Below are positions 9,098 through 17,162 of a stretch of 64,000 bases of DNA, in pieces; the first letter of the stretch is position 1, and every line of letters starts with the position of its first letter. The notes beneath the pieces were generated by a model. It was not told the origin of the DNA. It worked only from the letters and a program-made list of their open reading frames with translations, and did no database searches. This stretch comes from an uncultured Clostridium sp. Its GTDB lineage: Bacteria > Bacillota > Clostridia > Clostridiales > Clostridiaceae. The stretch lies in contig URKQ01000002.1 of NCBI GenBank assembly GCA_900548455.1, positions 1-64,000 of the forward strand. The letters are read 5' to 3'. A program made the translations under genes and the position numbers.

Positions 9098-9427
9098 GGC
9101 TCTGTATGCATTTACAGTCATGCCCATAGGCTGATTACTTCATTCAGCCCTTTCAAAAGGAACCCTATGGTTCCCTTTGAGGATCTCTCCTTAACAAGGA
9201 GGGTACAGGGTCCCCTTCCAACCCCTTTTAGGAGAAGGACTTGTATAAGCTGATTACTTTATTCAGCTTTTTCAAAAGGAACCTTATGGTTCCCTTTGAG
9301 TATCTCTCCTTAACAAGGAGGGAACAGAGTCCCCTTCCAACCCCCATTAGGAAAAGCCGTGCACACGCTGATTAAATTATTGCTAGCATAACTTGTATAT
9401 TCTATCACTGTATTTTACTACAGAGCC
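9098..9427. mobile_element. MITE-like element, copy A (330 bp, non-coding)
   Basis: Starts with GGCTCTGTATGCATTTACAG and ends with TACTACAGAGCC, giving inverted ends GGCTCTGTA/TACAGAGCC. The same ends occur in the elements at 28278 and 53996. The flanking octamers CTATTTTA and TTATTCTA match at 6 of 8 positions and may be a decayed target duplication. No transposase or convincing ORF is inside; a 98-codon frame across it is fortuitous. It separates the peptide-transporter genes from their likely two-component system and fills the whole gap between them. Confidence 0.7.
9130..9376. repeat. Tandem repeat of about 118 bp, 2.1 copies, inside MITE copy A
   Basis: Units begin with GCTGATTA at 9130, 9249 and 9367 (the third is truncated). 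Each full unit contains the same series of small hairpins: GCTGATTAC...ATTCAGC, GGAACC/GGTTCC and CTCCTT-AAC-AAGGAG. The two full copies differ at scattered positions, so they are not a recent assembly duplication. Confidence 0.75.
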
Positions 9428-10186
9428 TTATTCTACTTGAGTTCTTCCCTCAAAGTAATGAAACCATAAAAATAATAATATGGTAATTAATACTAAGTAT
9501 ATCATACATCCATATAATCCGAAATGATATTCTCCTATAAAAGGTGTATTACGAACAGTATCTGTCACTATGGTTATGAAAAGACCATTCATTCGACTTG
9601 GCATACTACATGGTACTAAAAACCATATTCCATCCCCTAATCCTGTTATAAATAATGCTTCAACTAAAAATTCAAATATTCCAACACCAATTGACATTCC
9701 AAGTCCAAATCGTATTGATAAAAATATGTGAAACAAATATAAAACTATGATAGGTAAATATGTGATTATACATAACTTAAAAATAGCTGATAATGGTAAT
9801 AATTCTTTACCTGATAAAAGTGTAAAACCTGTAGAAAACAATACTACTGTTAATATATAAGAAAAAGCACCCATTAAAATAAGAAAGCATACTTTACTGC
9901 TTAAATGAATCTCCCTGCCATACTTTGAACATAGCATTTCTCTAAATCTTCCAGCTTTCATTTCTTGTTCTATCACCATTGCACTTACAACACCTATTAT
10001 AATAGGAAATACAAGTAATACTTCTTCTAAAAAACACCATAAAATCATAGAAGGTGGTTGTTCTGAATTTTTAAAGTAAATCAAAGATACAATTGCCCCT
10101 ATAATGGGAAATCCTAAATGCATATAATAAAACGATGTACGTTTCATCTTTAAAAAGTCTGATTTTAATATACGAAAAAAGTCCAT
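9428..10186 (-). CDS. Lantibiotic/antimicrobial-peptide ABC transporter permease (LanG/MutG type)
   Basis: Integral membrane protein of 252 residues with six hydrophobic segments (about 20-40, 48-70, 95-120, 130-155, 165-190 and 225-245). The opening FFRILKSDFLKMKRTSFYYMH is typical of ABC-2 permeases that expel or neutralise lantibiotics. It overlaps the second permease by 1 bp and belongs to an ATPase-permease-permease operon (LanF-LanE-LanG order). By analogy with LanFEG and CprABC it protects the cell from cationic peptides. Its stop codon lies directly at the border of MITE copy A. Confidence 0.82.
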   Translation of the reverse strand: MDFFRILKSDFLKMKRTSFYYMHLGFPIIGAIVSLIYFKNSEQPPSMILWCFLEEVLLVFPIIIGVVSAMVIEQEMKAGRFREMLCSKYGREIHLSSKVCFLILMGAFSYILTVVLFSTGFTLLSGKELLPLSAIFKLCIITYLPIIVLYLFHIFLSIRFGLGMSIGVGIFEFLVEALFITGLGDGIWFLVPCSMPSRMNGLFITIVTDTVRNTPFIGEYHFGLYGCMIYLVLITILLFLWFHYFEGRTQVE

Positions 10187-10935
10187 TATATTACCTCTCT
10201 TCCTTCATACCACTTTGTTGTTATATATGTTAAAACTGCAAATAAAGCTAACGAAATGATAATGGAGATTGGAATAGATGACATATTTAATATTTCAGGT
10301 GTAAATGTAACATTTCCTGGTTCTGCCAAAAGACCATTTGGCATTATTTTTATAATTGGGCAAACAGCTCTACATGTATATGAAAACGGATTTATCCACC
10401 AATAAGATTTAGGCGCTATTAAAACAGAGCCAACTCCCATGCCAAAACCAAATAATATATTTATATATATTCCAACCTTTGTACTAAAGAAATGAAACAA
10501 TGGAACCATCCATATTGAAGTCAATACTATAACACAAAATGCTTCTATTCCATGAAAAAAAGAAAGATTTATTTTGCTATATCCTGGAAAAATATATTGT
10601 CCAATTGTTGCTGTAATACAAATAATTGCTGTTGATATAGTAAGATTTTTAACTCCAACTAATATCTTTGCAAAATATACTTTTCTTAAATCAACTGGTA
10701 ATGATAAAACTGCTTTATTCTTCTTCTTATCATCTATTCTGATTTGCAAACAACTATTTAGTGCAATGACGGCAATTAAAAACATTGCATACCACCAGTT
10801 ATAAACTGTTTGAACAAAATAGCCTCTCTGCAAAACAATAGCAAGAGATAAAATAGCAATTGGAGCAACCCAAATTAATTTTTGTACAAAGGTATGATTA
10901 ATTTTTAAATTTTCTGACTTGAAGTAATTTATCAT
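10186..10935 (-). CDS. Lantibiotic/antimicrobial-peptide ABC transporter permease (LanE/MutE type)
   Basis: A 249-residue membrane protein with six predicted segments. The N-terminal YFKSENLKINHTFVQKLIWV and the internal IDDKKKNKAVLSLPVDLRKVY, with its conserved cytoplasmic loop, are typical of the MutE/EpiE group. It lies three bases after the ATPase gene and overlaps the next permease, so all three are one translational unit. It is predicted to form the membrane channel with its neighbour. Specificity cannot be inferred beyond cationic or lantibiotic peptides. Confidence 0.82.
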   Translation of the reverse strand: MINYFKSENLKINHTFVQKLIWVAPIAILSLAIVLQRGYFVQTVYNWWYAMFLIAVIALNSCLQIRIDDKKKNKAVLSLPVDLRKVYFAKILVGVKNLTISTAIICITATIGQYIFPGYSKINLSFFHGIEAFCVIVLTSIWMVPLFHFFSTKVGIYINILFGFGMGVGSVLIAPKSYWWINPFSYTCRAVCPIIKIMPNGLLAEPGNVTFTPEILNMSSIPISIIISLALFAVLTYITTKWYEGREVI

Positions 10936-10938
10936 TTT

Positions 10939-11643
10939 TTAAGCCTCCTTTCTATAGGTTCTTATTACTTCCATAAATTTTTCTTCTAAGTCTTGTCCTT
11001 CTTTAAATTCTCCCTGATAGCCAAGGACTCCATCTGATATAATTCCAATATGGTCTGCTACCTGCTCTACTTCACTTAAAATATGACTTGATAATATAAC
11101 CGTAATCCCTTTTGATGGAAAAGAACGAATTAATTCTCTTAGTTCTTGTATTCCAATTGGATCAAGTCCATTTGTTGGTTCATCCAGTATTAAAAGTTTT
11201 GGGTGATCAAGTAGTGCAATTGCTATTCCAAGCCTCTGTTTCATTCCCATAGAAAACTGTCCTGCTCGTTTTTTCCCAGTCCCCGTCAAATCCACTATTT
11301 TTAACACTTCATCTATTCGTTCATCAGGTAGTCTAAGTACCTCTGTTCTCACTTTCAGATTTTCTCTTGCTGTTAAATTTTCATATAATGGAGCCTCTTC
11401 AATCAAACATCCCATATCTGACAAGTCTTTTCTACTCCACTTATGACCCATAAAAAAAATATCCCCTTGAGTTGGACGAAGCATACCTGTAAGCATCTTC
11501 ATCAAAGTAGATTTTCCTGCTCCATTAGGTCCTAATAATCCGTAAATGGAATTTTTCTGCACCTGTATTGATACATCTTTGATAACCTCATTCTTCTTAA
11601 ACGATTTGCATAAATTCTTTGTCTCTAACAATATGTCACTCAT
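10939..11643 (-). CDS. Lantibiotic/bacitracin-type ABC transporter ATP-binding protein (LanF)
   Basis: ATPase of 234 residues. Walker A GPNGAGKST is at residues 38-46, signature FSMGMKQRLGIA near 130 and Walker B LLILDEPTNGLDP near 153, then ILSSHILSEVEQ. The substitution of SMGMKQ for LSGGQ is characteristic of the BcrA/MutF/LanF group. A good ribosome site (AAAGGAGGAG) precedes the ATG. A hairpin with a T-run lies between this gene and the upstream kinase, so it is either attenuated or expressed from its own promoter. Confidence 0.9.
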   Translation of the reverse strand: MSDILLETKNLCKSFKKNEVIKDVSIQVQKNSIYGLLGPNGAGKSTLMKMLTGMLRPTQGDIFFMGHKWSRKDLSDMGCLIEEAPLYENLTARENLKVRTEVLRLPDERIDEVLKIVDLTGTGKKRAGQFSMGMKQRLGIAIALLDHPKLLILDEPTNGLDPIGIQELRELIRSFPSKGITVILSSHILSEVEQVADHIGIISDGVLGYQGEFKEGQDLEEKFMEVIRTYRKEA

Positions 11644-11664
11644 AACTTCTCCTCCTTTAAATGA

Positions 11665-11712
11665 AAAATCCTTATCTTTAGATATATCATATAATCTAAA
11701 AATAAGGATTTT
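11665..11712 (-). terminator. Hairpin terminator or attenuator between kinase and transporter operon
   Basis: AAAATCCTTAT pairs with ATAAGGATTTT, and inside them TTTAGAT pairs with ATCTAAA. On the minus strand the hairpin is followed by TTTTT, only about 20 bases before the transporter start. It can end the hydrolase/two-component transcript or act as an attenuator for the transporter genes. Confidence 0.7.
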
Positions 11713-11742
11713 ATAAGGAAATAATATTTTGATGTAGCTATG

Positions 11743-12867
11743 CTATGCTTCTAGCTTTATCACAAATTTCTTAGTAAACTTACAATGCTTTCTCTGTTCT
11801 AAAAACATAGTTCCATGATGTAATTCTATAATTTTTAATGCAATACTTAATCCTAATCCTGAACCACTTCCAGCCTTACGAGAATTATCTCCCGTAACAA
11901 ATGGCTGAAAAATATGTTTTGCAATATGCTCTGGAATTTCATCACCAGTATCTTCTACACATATTGTTATTCCATCCATCAAGTCAAGCGTTGTTTTAAC
12001 TACATCTCCTGGTTGATTATGTTTTAGGGCATTAGTGTAAATATTAGCAAAAACACGATTTAATTGTTTTCTATCTCCTTGTATAATAACTTTATTATCA
12101 GGTATATCAAATTCGAACCTAATTTGATTTTCTTCAAACTCTGTATAAAATAGTGCAATATTCTCTCTTATTAACTCAACTAAGTCTAAACTTTCAAACA
12201 CAAGCTTTCCCTTTGTTGTTGATAATTTTGCATAATCAAATAAAATAGAAATTAAACAATCTAATTGTATTGATTTTCTATTTATTGCTATAAGGTATTC
12301 TTTTTTTTGTTGGTCATCTTTAAGTACTCCTTCATTAAGTGCCTGGGAGTATCCTCGAATTGTAGTAATGGGTGTCTTTAAATCATGTGCCATACCTGTA
12401 ATTAGTAGCTTCTTCTGCTCTTCTGCTTCTATTTGGGCTTTGTTTGATTTCTCTAACCTATCAAGTAACTGATTAAAGGTATTTTTAAGCTCTGTAAACT
12501 CATACTTTGTTGGAATATCTAAACGCTTTGAAAGTTTATTATAATCTACTTTATCTATTCCCTTTGTTATTTCTTTCAATGGATTCACTATAGTTTTTTC
12601 AATAACCTTCATTAAGGCAAACATATATGGAATGAGTAATACAACAAAACTCATAATCCTAATAATATCAGTATAATAAATAGTAAGCTCTCCAGGTATA
12701 TTACAAAAAAACATAGATAAATCAATAAATCCTTTCGTAAACCCTGAACTTTCTAAAGCATTAAATATGAAAGATAGCACTATTTGAATAGCTAATGTGA
12801 AGATTATCAATAGACATGTAAAAACCATACTCATTTTTAATAAACGATACTGCACTTTATTTTTCAA
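11743..12867 (-). CDS. Sensor histidine kinase
   Basis: Membrane kinase of 374 residues. TM1 is at about 14-38, a short external loop follows, and TM2 is at about 68-90, then a HAMP-like linker (KTIVNPLKEITKGID). The phospho-acceptor is His161 in MAHDLKTPITTI; N-box NIYTNALKHNQ and G-boxes EDTGDEIP and GSGLGLSIALK are intact. The short loop suggests sensing within or at the membrane, as in kinases for cell-envelope stress. It overlaps its response regulator by 11 bp, and the LanFEG-type operon follows after a hairpin. Confidence 0.9.
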   Translation of the reverse strand: MKNKVQYRLLKMSMVFTCLLIIFTLAIQIVLSFIFNALESSGFTKGFIDLSMFFCNIPGELTIYYTDIIRIMSFVVLLIPYMFALMKVIEKTIVNPLKEITKGIDKVDYNKLSKRLDIPTKYEFTELKNTFNQLLDRLEKSNKAQIEAEEQKKLLITGMAHDLKTPITTIRGYSQALNEGVLKDDQQKKEYLIAINRKSIQLDCLISILFDYAKLSTTKGKLVFESLDLVELIRENIALFYTEFEENQIRFEFDIPDNKVIIQGDRKQLNRVFANIYTNALKHNQPGDVVKTTLDLMDGITICVEDTGDEIPEHIAKHIFQPFVTGDNSRKAGSGSGLGLSIALKIIELHHGTMFLEQRKHCKFTKKFVIKLEA

Positions 12868-13546
12868 ATCTATAACCTAACCCCCTAATCGTAGTAATGT
12901 ATCTACCATCATTATCATTAAGCTTGGCTCTAATTTTACTAATGCATACCATAATACTATTATCATCTACTACTGATATTTCCTCCCATCCAGCTTCATA
13001 AATTTGTTGTTTTGTAAATACTCTCCCTGGATGACTCATCATCAAAAAAAGAACCTTATATTCTATTGATGTAAGCTCTATACGCTTTTCATCAACAATT
13101 AAAACACACTCTTCAGTGTTAAGGATCACGTCATTTACTATTACCCTTTTATAATTATCTTTACTTCTTCCACCTAATTTATAAAATCTTCTAATATTAG
13201 ACGAAACACGTGCCACTAATTCTAATGGATCAAATGGTTTTACAATATAATCATCTGCACCTAAATCAAGCCCAAGTATCCTGTGGAAACTTTCTGATTT
13301 TGCAGACACAATAAGTATAGGAACGTTATTAATCTCACGTATTCTTCTTAACACCTCAATGCCATCTATCTCTGGCATCATAATATCAAGAATAACAATA
13401 TCTATATTTTGATTTAAAAGTCTTAATACTTCTTCACCATCTTGTGCCTCTATCACGTTGTATCCATCTTTTTCTAAATAAACGCGAATAAAACTCCTTA
13501 TTTCCTTTTCATCATCTGCCACTAAAACTGTTCTACTATTTCCCAT
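12857..13546 (-). CDS. OmpR-family response regulator
   Basis: Response regulator of 229 residues and partner of the kinase that follows. The receiver domain shows VADDEKE at residues 9-15, Asp54 in VILDIMMPE, ILIVSAKSE and the Lys in YIVKPFDPLEL. The DNA-binding winged helix carries ELTSIEYKVLFLM and ends with ITTIRGLGYRFEK. The gene lies 20 bp after the alpha/beta hydrolase and is probably in the same transcript. Targets may include the hydrolase itself and the peptide transporter downstream; this is inferred from position only. Confidence 0.92.
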   Translation of the reverse strand: MGNSRTVLVADDEKEIRSFIRVYLEKDGYNVIEAQDGEEVLRLLNQNIDIVILDIMMPEIDGIEVLRRIREINNVPILIVSAKSESFHRILGLDLGADDYIVKPFDPLELVARVSSNIRRFYKLGGRSKDNYKRVIVNDVILNTEECVLIVDEKRIELTSIEYKVLFLMMSHPGRVFTKQQIYEAGWEEISVVDDNSIMVCISKIRAKLNDNDGRYITTIRGLGYRFEK

Positions 13547-13566
13547 AACACTTCTCCAAAAACAAA

Positions 13567-14637
13567 TTAATCCATCTTACAATTGACTATATTATCTAAA
13601 TACTCATTAATCACACTTGAAACCTTGCTTGGATTATATTCATAAATACAATGTGGTCCTGATAATTCAACTACATCAATATTGCTTCTTCTATTCATAT
13701 AGGATATCTTATCATTAATTATCCGTTTACGTCTATCTACCTTATTTCCTATCTTTTCTTTATCTCCATTAAATTGATTCTCCAATAGTTCCTTATATAC
13801 CTCTTCATAATACTCACCCTCTACATCATTAGCAACTATATATAATTGTGGTATATTAAAATTCATATCTCCATCTAATACTGTTTTTGCATTTTCATAA
13901 TATAATTCCATCTCTGAGCAAGTTGCCTTTGAATACGTGTGCTGATAAAGTAAATATTTTCTCATTGTATTTTGTTCATCCTCAAATATTTGATTTTCTA
14001 CTTTACCAATCAACATACTATCTGAAACAAATAACCGTTGCAATCCTAGTGATGATGCAAGATACCCTACCTTACTCAGAAACAATGTCAATAAATCTAC
14101 TTTCCCTTCTTCTACAAAACATTCTACTGGATCAGCATCTAAATAAATTATTGCTTTGATTTCATTAGGATAATTCTGAGCCCAATATGTAGCATATATT
14201 CCAGAGATGGAATGTGCAATCAATATATATGGTGCTTCTTGATTTATATTCTTTAATGCATTACGGTATTCCTCAATAATTTTTCTAACTGTTTGTTTAT
14301 CATTAGTGTCATCGCTCATACCATTTCCATATCTATCAATAATACTTATCTTGAAGTTATCTTCTAATTGTTCTAACATAGGTCTAGCTGTAATTGTTGT
14401 ATCTCCCATGCCCAATCCATGCATGTAAACAATTGTATTGTCAGCTGAACTATTACCTGCAGTATAAATGTTAATTTTTTTTCTATTTATATCAATTTGT
14501 TCTCCAACATCATATTGTTGTAATACCTTTGTCTCTTGTTTTAACCTTACCTCATGATTAATTTTAGATATCATTAATATTATTGCAATAGCAACTACTA
14601 TTCCTACACAAACTTTTTTACCCTTTTTCTTTTTCAT
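13567..14637 (-). CDS. Membrane-anchored alpha/beta hydrolase
   Basis: A 356-residue protein with an N-terminal membrane anchor (about residues 8-24, after MKKKKGKK) and an alpha/beta hydrolase fold. The oxyanion region is VYMHGLGMG, the nucleophile Ser is in IAHSISGIY (variant of GxSxG with Ser at the last small position), an acidic residue is in IYLDADPV and the catalytic His is near the end in LSGPHCIYEY. It is first in the group hydrolase-regulator-kinase. Such hydrolases next to two-component systems may act on peptides, lipids or antibiotics; the substrate is unknown. Confidence 0.75.
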   Translation of the reverse strand: MKKKKGKKVCVGIVVAIAIILMISKINHEVRLKQETKVLQQYDVGEQIDINRKKINIYTAGNSSADNTIVYMHGLGMGDTTITARPMLEQLEDNFKISIIDRYGNGMSDDTNDKQTVRKIIEEYRNALKNINQEAPYILIAHSISGIYATYWAQNYPNEIKAIIYLDADPVECFVEEGKVDLLTLFLSKVGYLASSLGLQRLFVSDSMLIGKVENQIFEDEQNTMRKYLLYQHTYSKATCSEMELYYENAKTVLDGDMNFNIPQLYIVANDVEGEYYEEVYKELLENQFNGDKEKIGNKVDRRKRIINDKISYMNRRSNIDVVELSGPHCIYEYNPSKVSSVINEYLDNIVNCKMD

Positions 14638-14770
14638 AATATTTACCTCCTATCAATGTAAATATTATGCTATTTCTCTTAACACAGTTTATTCTAAAAC
14701 TTAAGCTAACCTTAAATTTTATATATCTGTTAAAACTATATATTCCAAAACTTTGTAATAGCTATCTAAT

Positions 14771-15034
14771 TTATTTAATTAAATCATCACAAAAAGCGGC
14801 TACGTTACTACCAGTCACTTCTAATACATCTTTTCCTAAAATAGCACTTTCTTCAAAAAGATCAACAATTCCTGAAAGCAAATCTATACCATCATTTAAC
14901 TCAGCTGGACCTATCTTAAATAAATATTTTTCAATTTCTTTATAAACAATTTGATAATCTTTAGGTAATGATTTAACACGGGCTACATGTGCTCGCCACT
15001 CTTTTTTACCTTCTATGATATCTTGTATTTTCAT
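14771..15034 (-). CDS. DUF1048 family protein (short)
   Basis: A soluble helical protein of 87 residues, similar in pattern to the next gene: KEWRAHVARVKSLPKDYQ here against KTFELRAKKLPADYQEAW there, and both end with a CDDL/CLEL-type stretch. DUF1048 proteins are usually encoded with PadR regulators and have no known function. It follows the longer paralogue after 12 bp and is the last gene of the PadR operon. It is slightly shorter than its neighbour but intact, with start and ribosome site present. Confidence 0.8.
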   Translation of the reverse strand: MKIQDIIEGKKEWRAHVARVKSLPKDYQIVYKEIEKYLFKIGPAELNDGIDLLSGIVDLFEESAILGKDVLEVTGSNVAAFCDDLIK

Positions 15035-15046
15035 CTTGCCCTCCTA

Positions 15047-15391
15047 TTAACCTAATTTCTTAGCTATATTATTGTTGAGCTGATTACGCCACTTATCACG
15101 GAAAGATTTTGCTCCTTTTTCCCCAGCCAACTCTAAACAAAAACCGTTTATGTCGTAACCTAAAACCTCTTGTATACTTTTGCCATCAGCAGCTGTTTCT
15201 TCAAGCATAACAAGTACATCATCAAAAATTGGCATTAAGTTCCGACCTGTAAAATCTGAATGTTGCCATAGATTAGATTTAATTTTTTCCCATGCCTCTT
15301 GATAATCAGCTGGTAACTTTTTAGCTCTCAATTCAAAAGTTTTAAATTCTTTAGTCATATCGCTACCGGTTACTTTTTCCCAAAAATTCAT
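15047..15391 (-). CDS. DUF1048 family protein
   Basis: A 114-residue helical cytoplasmic protein. The core KLPADYQEAWEKIKSNLW and the following DVLVMLEETAADGKSIQEVL match the DUF1048 pattern, and a basic tail follows. Its start overlaps the PadR stop by 4 bp, so the two are translationally coupled. The function is unknown; the tight pairing with PadR suggests a role in the same envelope or antimicrobial stress response that PadR-like regulators often control. Confidence 0.82.
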   Translation of the reverse strand: MNFWEKVTGSDMTKEFKTFELRAKKLPADYQEAWEKIKSNLWQHSDFTGRNLMPIFDDVLVMLEETAADGKSIQEVLGYDINGFCLELAGEKGAKSFRDKWRNQLNNNIAKKLG

Positions 15392-15723
15392 GATCTTTTC
15401 TCCTTTAATTCATTAATTCTTGTTGAAACAAATTCCCATTTTGCCCAAAACTTCTCTAACTCTTCTCTCCCTGCTTCATTAAGGGTGAAAAACTTTCTTG
15501 GTGGCCCCATCTCAGATGGTCTTTTCGTACTCTCCACCAATTTATTTCTTTCAAGTCTTACTAATATAGTATATACTGTTCCATCTACAACATCAGAAAA
15601 CCCAAGAGCATTTAGTCGCTTTGTAATTTCATAACCGTATATTTCTTCATGACTAATAATTTCTAGAACGCACCCTTCTAATACACCCTTCAGCATTTCT
15701 GTAATATTCTCCATATAAATCAC
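15388..15723 (-). CDS. PadR-family transcriptional regulator
   Basis: Winged-helix repressor of 111 residues. The sequence GCVLEIISHEEIYGYEITKR followed by GTVYTILVRLERNKLVES is the PadR DNA-binding domain, and a short C-terminal helix (NEAGREELEKFWAKW) serves for dimerisation. It leads an operon with two DUF1048 genes. Immediately upstream lies a pair of nested palindromes of the ACTATATAGT type that PadR proteins bind, so self-repression is likely. The inducer is unknown. Confidence 0.9.
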   Translation of the reverse strand: MIYMENITEMLKGVLEGCVLEIISHEEIYGYEITKRLNALGFSDVVDGTVYTILVRLERNKLVESTKRPSEMGPPRKFFTLNEAGREELEKFWAKWEFVSTRINELKEKRS

Positions 15724-15730
15724 CCTCTCA

Positions 15731-15774
15731 CTACTAAGTACTACTCATTACTACTATATAGTAATACTTAGTAG
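15731..15774. promoter_or_regulatory. Nested palindromes, probable PadR operator
   Basis: CTACTAAGTA (15731-15740) and TACTTAGTAG (15765-15774) form a perfect 10-bp inverted repeat. Between them ATTACTA (15747-15753) and TAGTAAT (15759-15765) form a second one around CTATA. The site begins 8 bp upstream of the padR start codon. The palindromes are seen; binding by the adjacent PadR is inferred. Confidence 0.65.
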
Positions 15775-15832
15775 CTTCTGAGTCAATAATTTTTTGTATT
15801 AAATATTAACAATATCAAATTACATAATTAAA

Positions 15833-15859
15833 GCCAGCAGGAATATTTTTCCTACTGGC
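15833..15859 (-). terminator. Hairpin terminator downstream of the nuclease-like lipoprotein gene
   Basis: On the minus strand GCCAGTAGGAA pairs with TTCCTGCTGGC (one G-U pair) and is followed by TTTAATT. Its core resembles the hairpins at 17070 and 20463. Confidence 0.65.
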
Positions 15860-15868
15860 CGTATAAAA

Positions 15869-16831
15869 TTAATGACATTTATCACATGGATCACTTTTTC
15901 CACTTTCTTGTAATGATCCCTCTAAAATAGTTTTACTTCTAGATAAAGTAGGACAACCCTTTGTAGTATGATAGCTCTTTCCATTAGGTGTCCAATATAC
16001 TGTTCCCCCATCATTTGTACTTGCTGAATTATTAGTATTTGTATCACTGCTAGAAGATGAATTGTTAGCTGCTGTCTCTTCATTTAAACTAGCATTAACT
16101 TTCTCTGGATTTATATTGTCAAATTCATCTTTAATAACATTACCCTTTAGCGTATAAGTATAGCTATAGTGACTTGGTATATGAGTTGTTGTATCTGGAT
16201 AAGTTATTATGGCAACAAAATCTGTACAGCCACCAGCATCTCTTATAACCTTTTCCATATAAGCTTGGTCACCATGCCTATTAAGCGTACTATTCTGTGG
16301 AGTTATATTGTAGGCATTAGAAACACCACCAAGGGAATCTGCTATAACATGTCCCTCATCCAAATCTTTACTTTCAACTCCAGGCACTTTAGCTTCATCT
16401 TTATAATATCTTCCACTAGAAGTAACAGGCTCTTTCGAATCATCCTGAAGAATTATCTCCTTAGCAATTACTTTAACCAACTGACCATATTCATTAGTAA
16501 AAGCATAGTATTCTCTATCTCCAAAGCCAATATCAACAACAACATTGGGTTCTCTGTGTCCAGATAAATTTCCACCATCTACCTCTATAAGTTTGTAACC
16601 TTCAAAGATATCCTCTTTGGTACTAGTTGAAGCATCCCCCTTTTGCTGATCTTCCGCACCCTTATCTGCTTCAGTTTTTTCCTCCTTTGAAGTATCCGTC
16701 GCTTCTTTCTTTCCTTCTGTGTTAATCGTGTTTGAAGCAGAAGACTTGTCCTTATCTTGGGTTGTTCCACAAGCGACTAAGTTAAAAGCAATTAATAACG
16801 TAGAAATAATAACTAAAATTTTCTTTTTCAT
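15869..16831 (-). CDS. Lipoprotein with DNA/RNA non-specific endonuclease-like domain and Cys/His tail
   Basis: Exported lipoprotein of 320 residues. The signal peptide ends in lipobox LVACG (Cys21), followed by a Ser/Thr/Lys/Glu-rich linker to about residue 75. The central part resembles DNA/RNA non-specific nucleases: LDEGHVIADSLGG stands where the family has DRGH and the catalytic His, and TPQNSTLNRHGDQAYMEKVIR matches the following Asn/Glu region. After a Ser/Asn-rich spacer comes VYWTPNGKSYHTTKGCPTL...CDKCH, a short Cys/His module also seen on secreted clostridial nucleases. It probably degrades external nucleic acid at the cell surface; activity is inferred from motifs. Confidence 0.75.
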   Translation of the reverse strand: MKKKILVIISTLLIAFNLVACGTTQDKDKSSASNTINTEGKKEATDTSKEEKTEADKGAEDQQKGDASTSTKEDIFEGYKLIEVDGGNLSGHREPNVVVDIGFGDREYYAFTNEYGQLVKVIAKEIILQDDSKEPVTSSGRYYKDEAKVPGVESKDLDEGHVIADSLGGVSNAYNITPQNSTLNRHGDQAYMEKVIRDAGGCTDFVAIITYPDTTTHIPSHYSYTYTLKGNVIKDEFDNINPEKVNASLNEETAANNSSSSSDTNTNNSASTNDGGTVYWTPNGKSYHTTKGCPTLSRSKTILEGSLQESGKSDPCDKCH

Positions 16832-17069
16832 AAGTATATCCTCCTAAAAATATGGTTACATCTAACTTTGTGATTGCAAAGTTTATCTAATACACGAATT
16901 GCAAAGTAAACTTTAAAATAGTATATATGAAACTAAACAATTAGTGCGACAACACCATTTCCAAATTAATTACTATTTTAAACAATACCTCTAAAATTTC
17001 GTCACTAGCAATAGTATATCATGAAAGTACATTGCGAGTTTTAAAATTTTATTTCTTGATATAATTAAA
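16832..17069. other. Non-coding gap, no gene seen
   Basis: Of the 331 bases between the lipoprotein and esterase genes, this part is AT-rich without coding signal. It contains the lipoprotein ribosome site (AGGAGG) next to 16831 and two copies of ATTGCAAAGT about 30 bp apart, which may be regulatory. The rest of the gap holds the hairpin at 17070. Confidence 0.5.
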
Positions 17070-17102
17070 CCCAGTAGGAATATTGATAATTTTCCTACTG
17101 GG
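17070..17102 (-). terminator. Hairpin terminator downstream of the esterase gene (identical copy at 20463)
   Basis: CCCAGTAGGAA pairs with TTCCTACTGGG. The hairpin and its loop are identical to that at 20463 over 39 bases, which is unusual for two terminators. Confidence 0.7.
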
Positions 17103-17162
17103 TATTTTGATATTATCTTATATTTTCACAATTTTTAAAGTCCTCTTCAATTTAATTCACTA

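Noticed and set aside
8957..9253. 98-codon plus-strand ORF over the MITE and the regulator start
   Set aside because: It crosses a coding gene antisense and a hairpin repeat, has no ribosome site and no protein-like composition.
9130..9376. CRISPR array
   Set aside because: Only about two long units without spacers, inside an element with transposon-like ends; no cas genes in the window.
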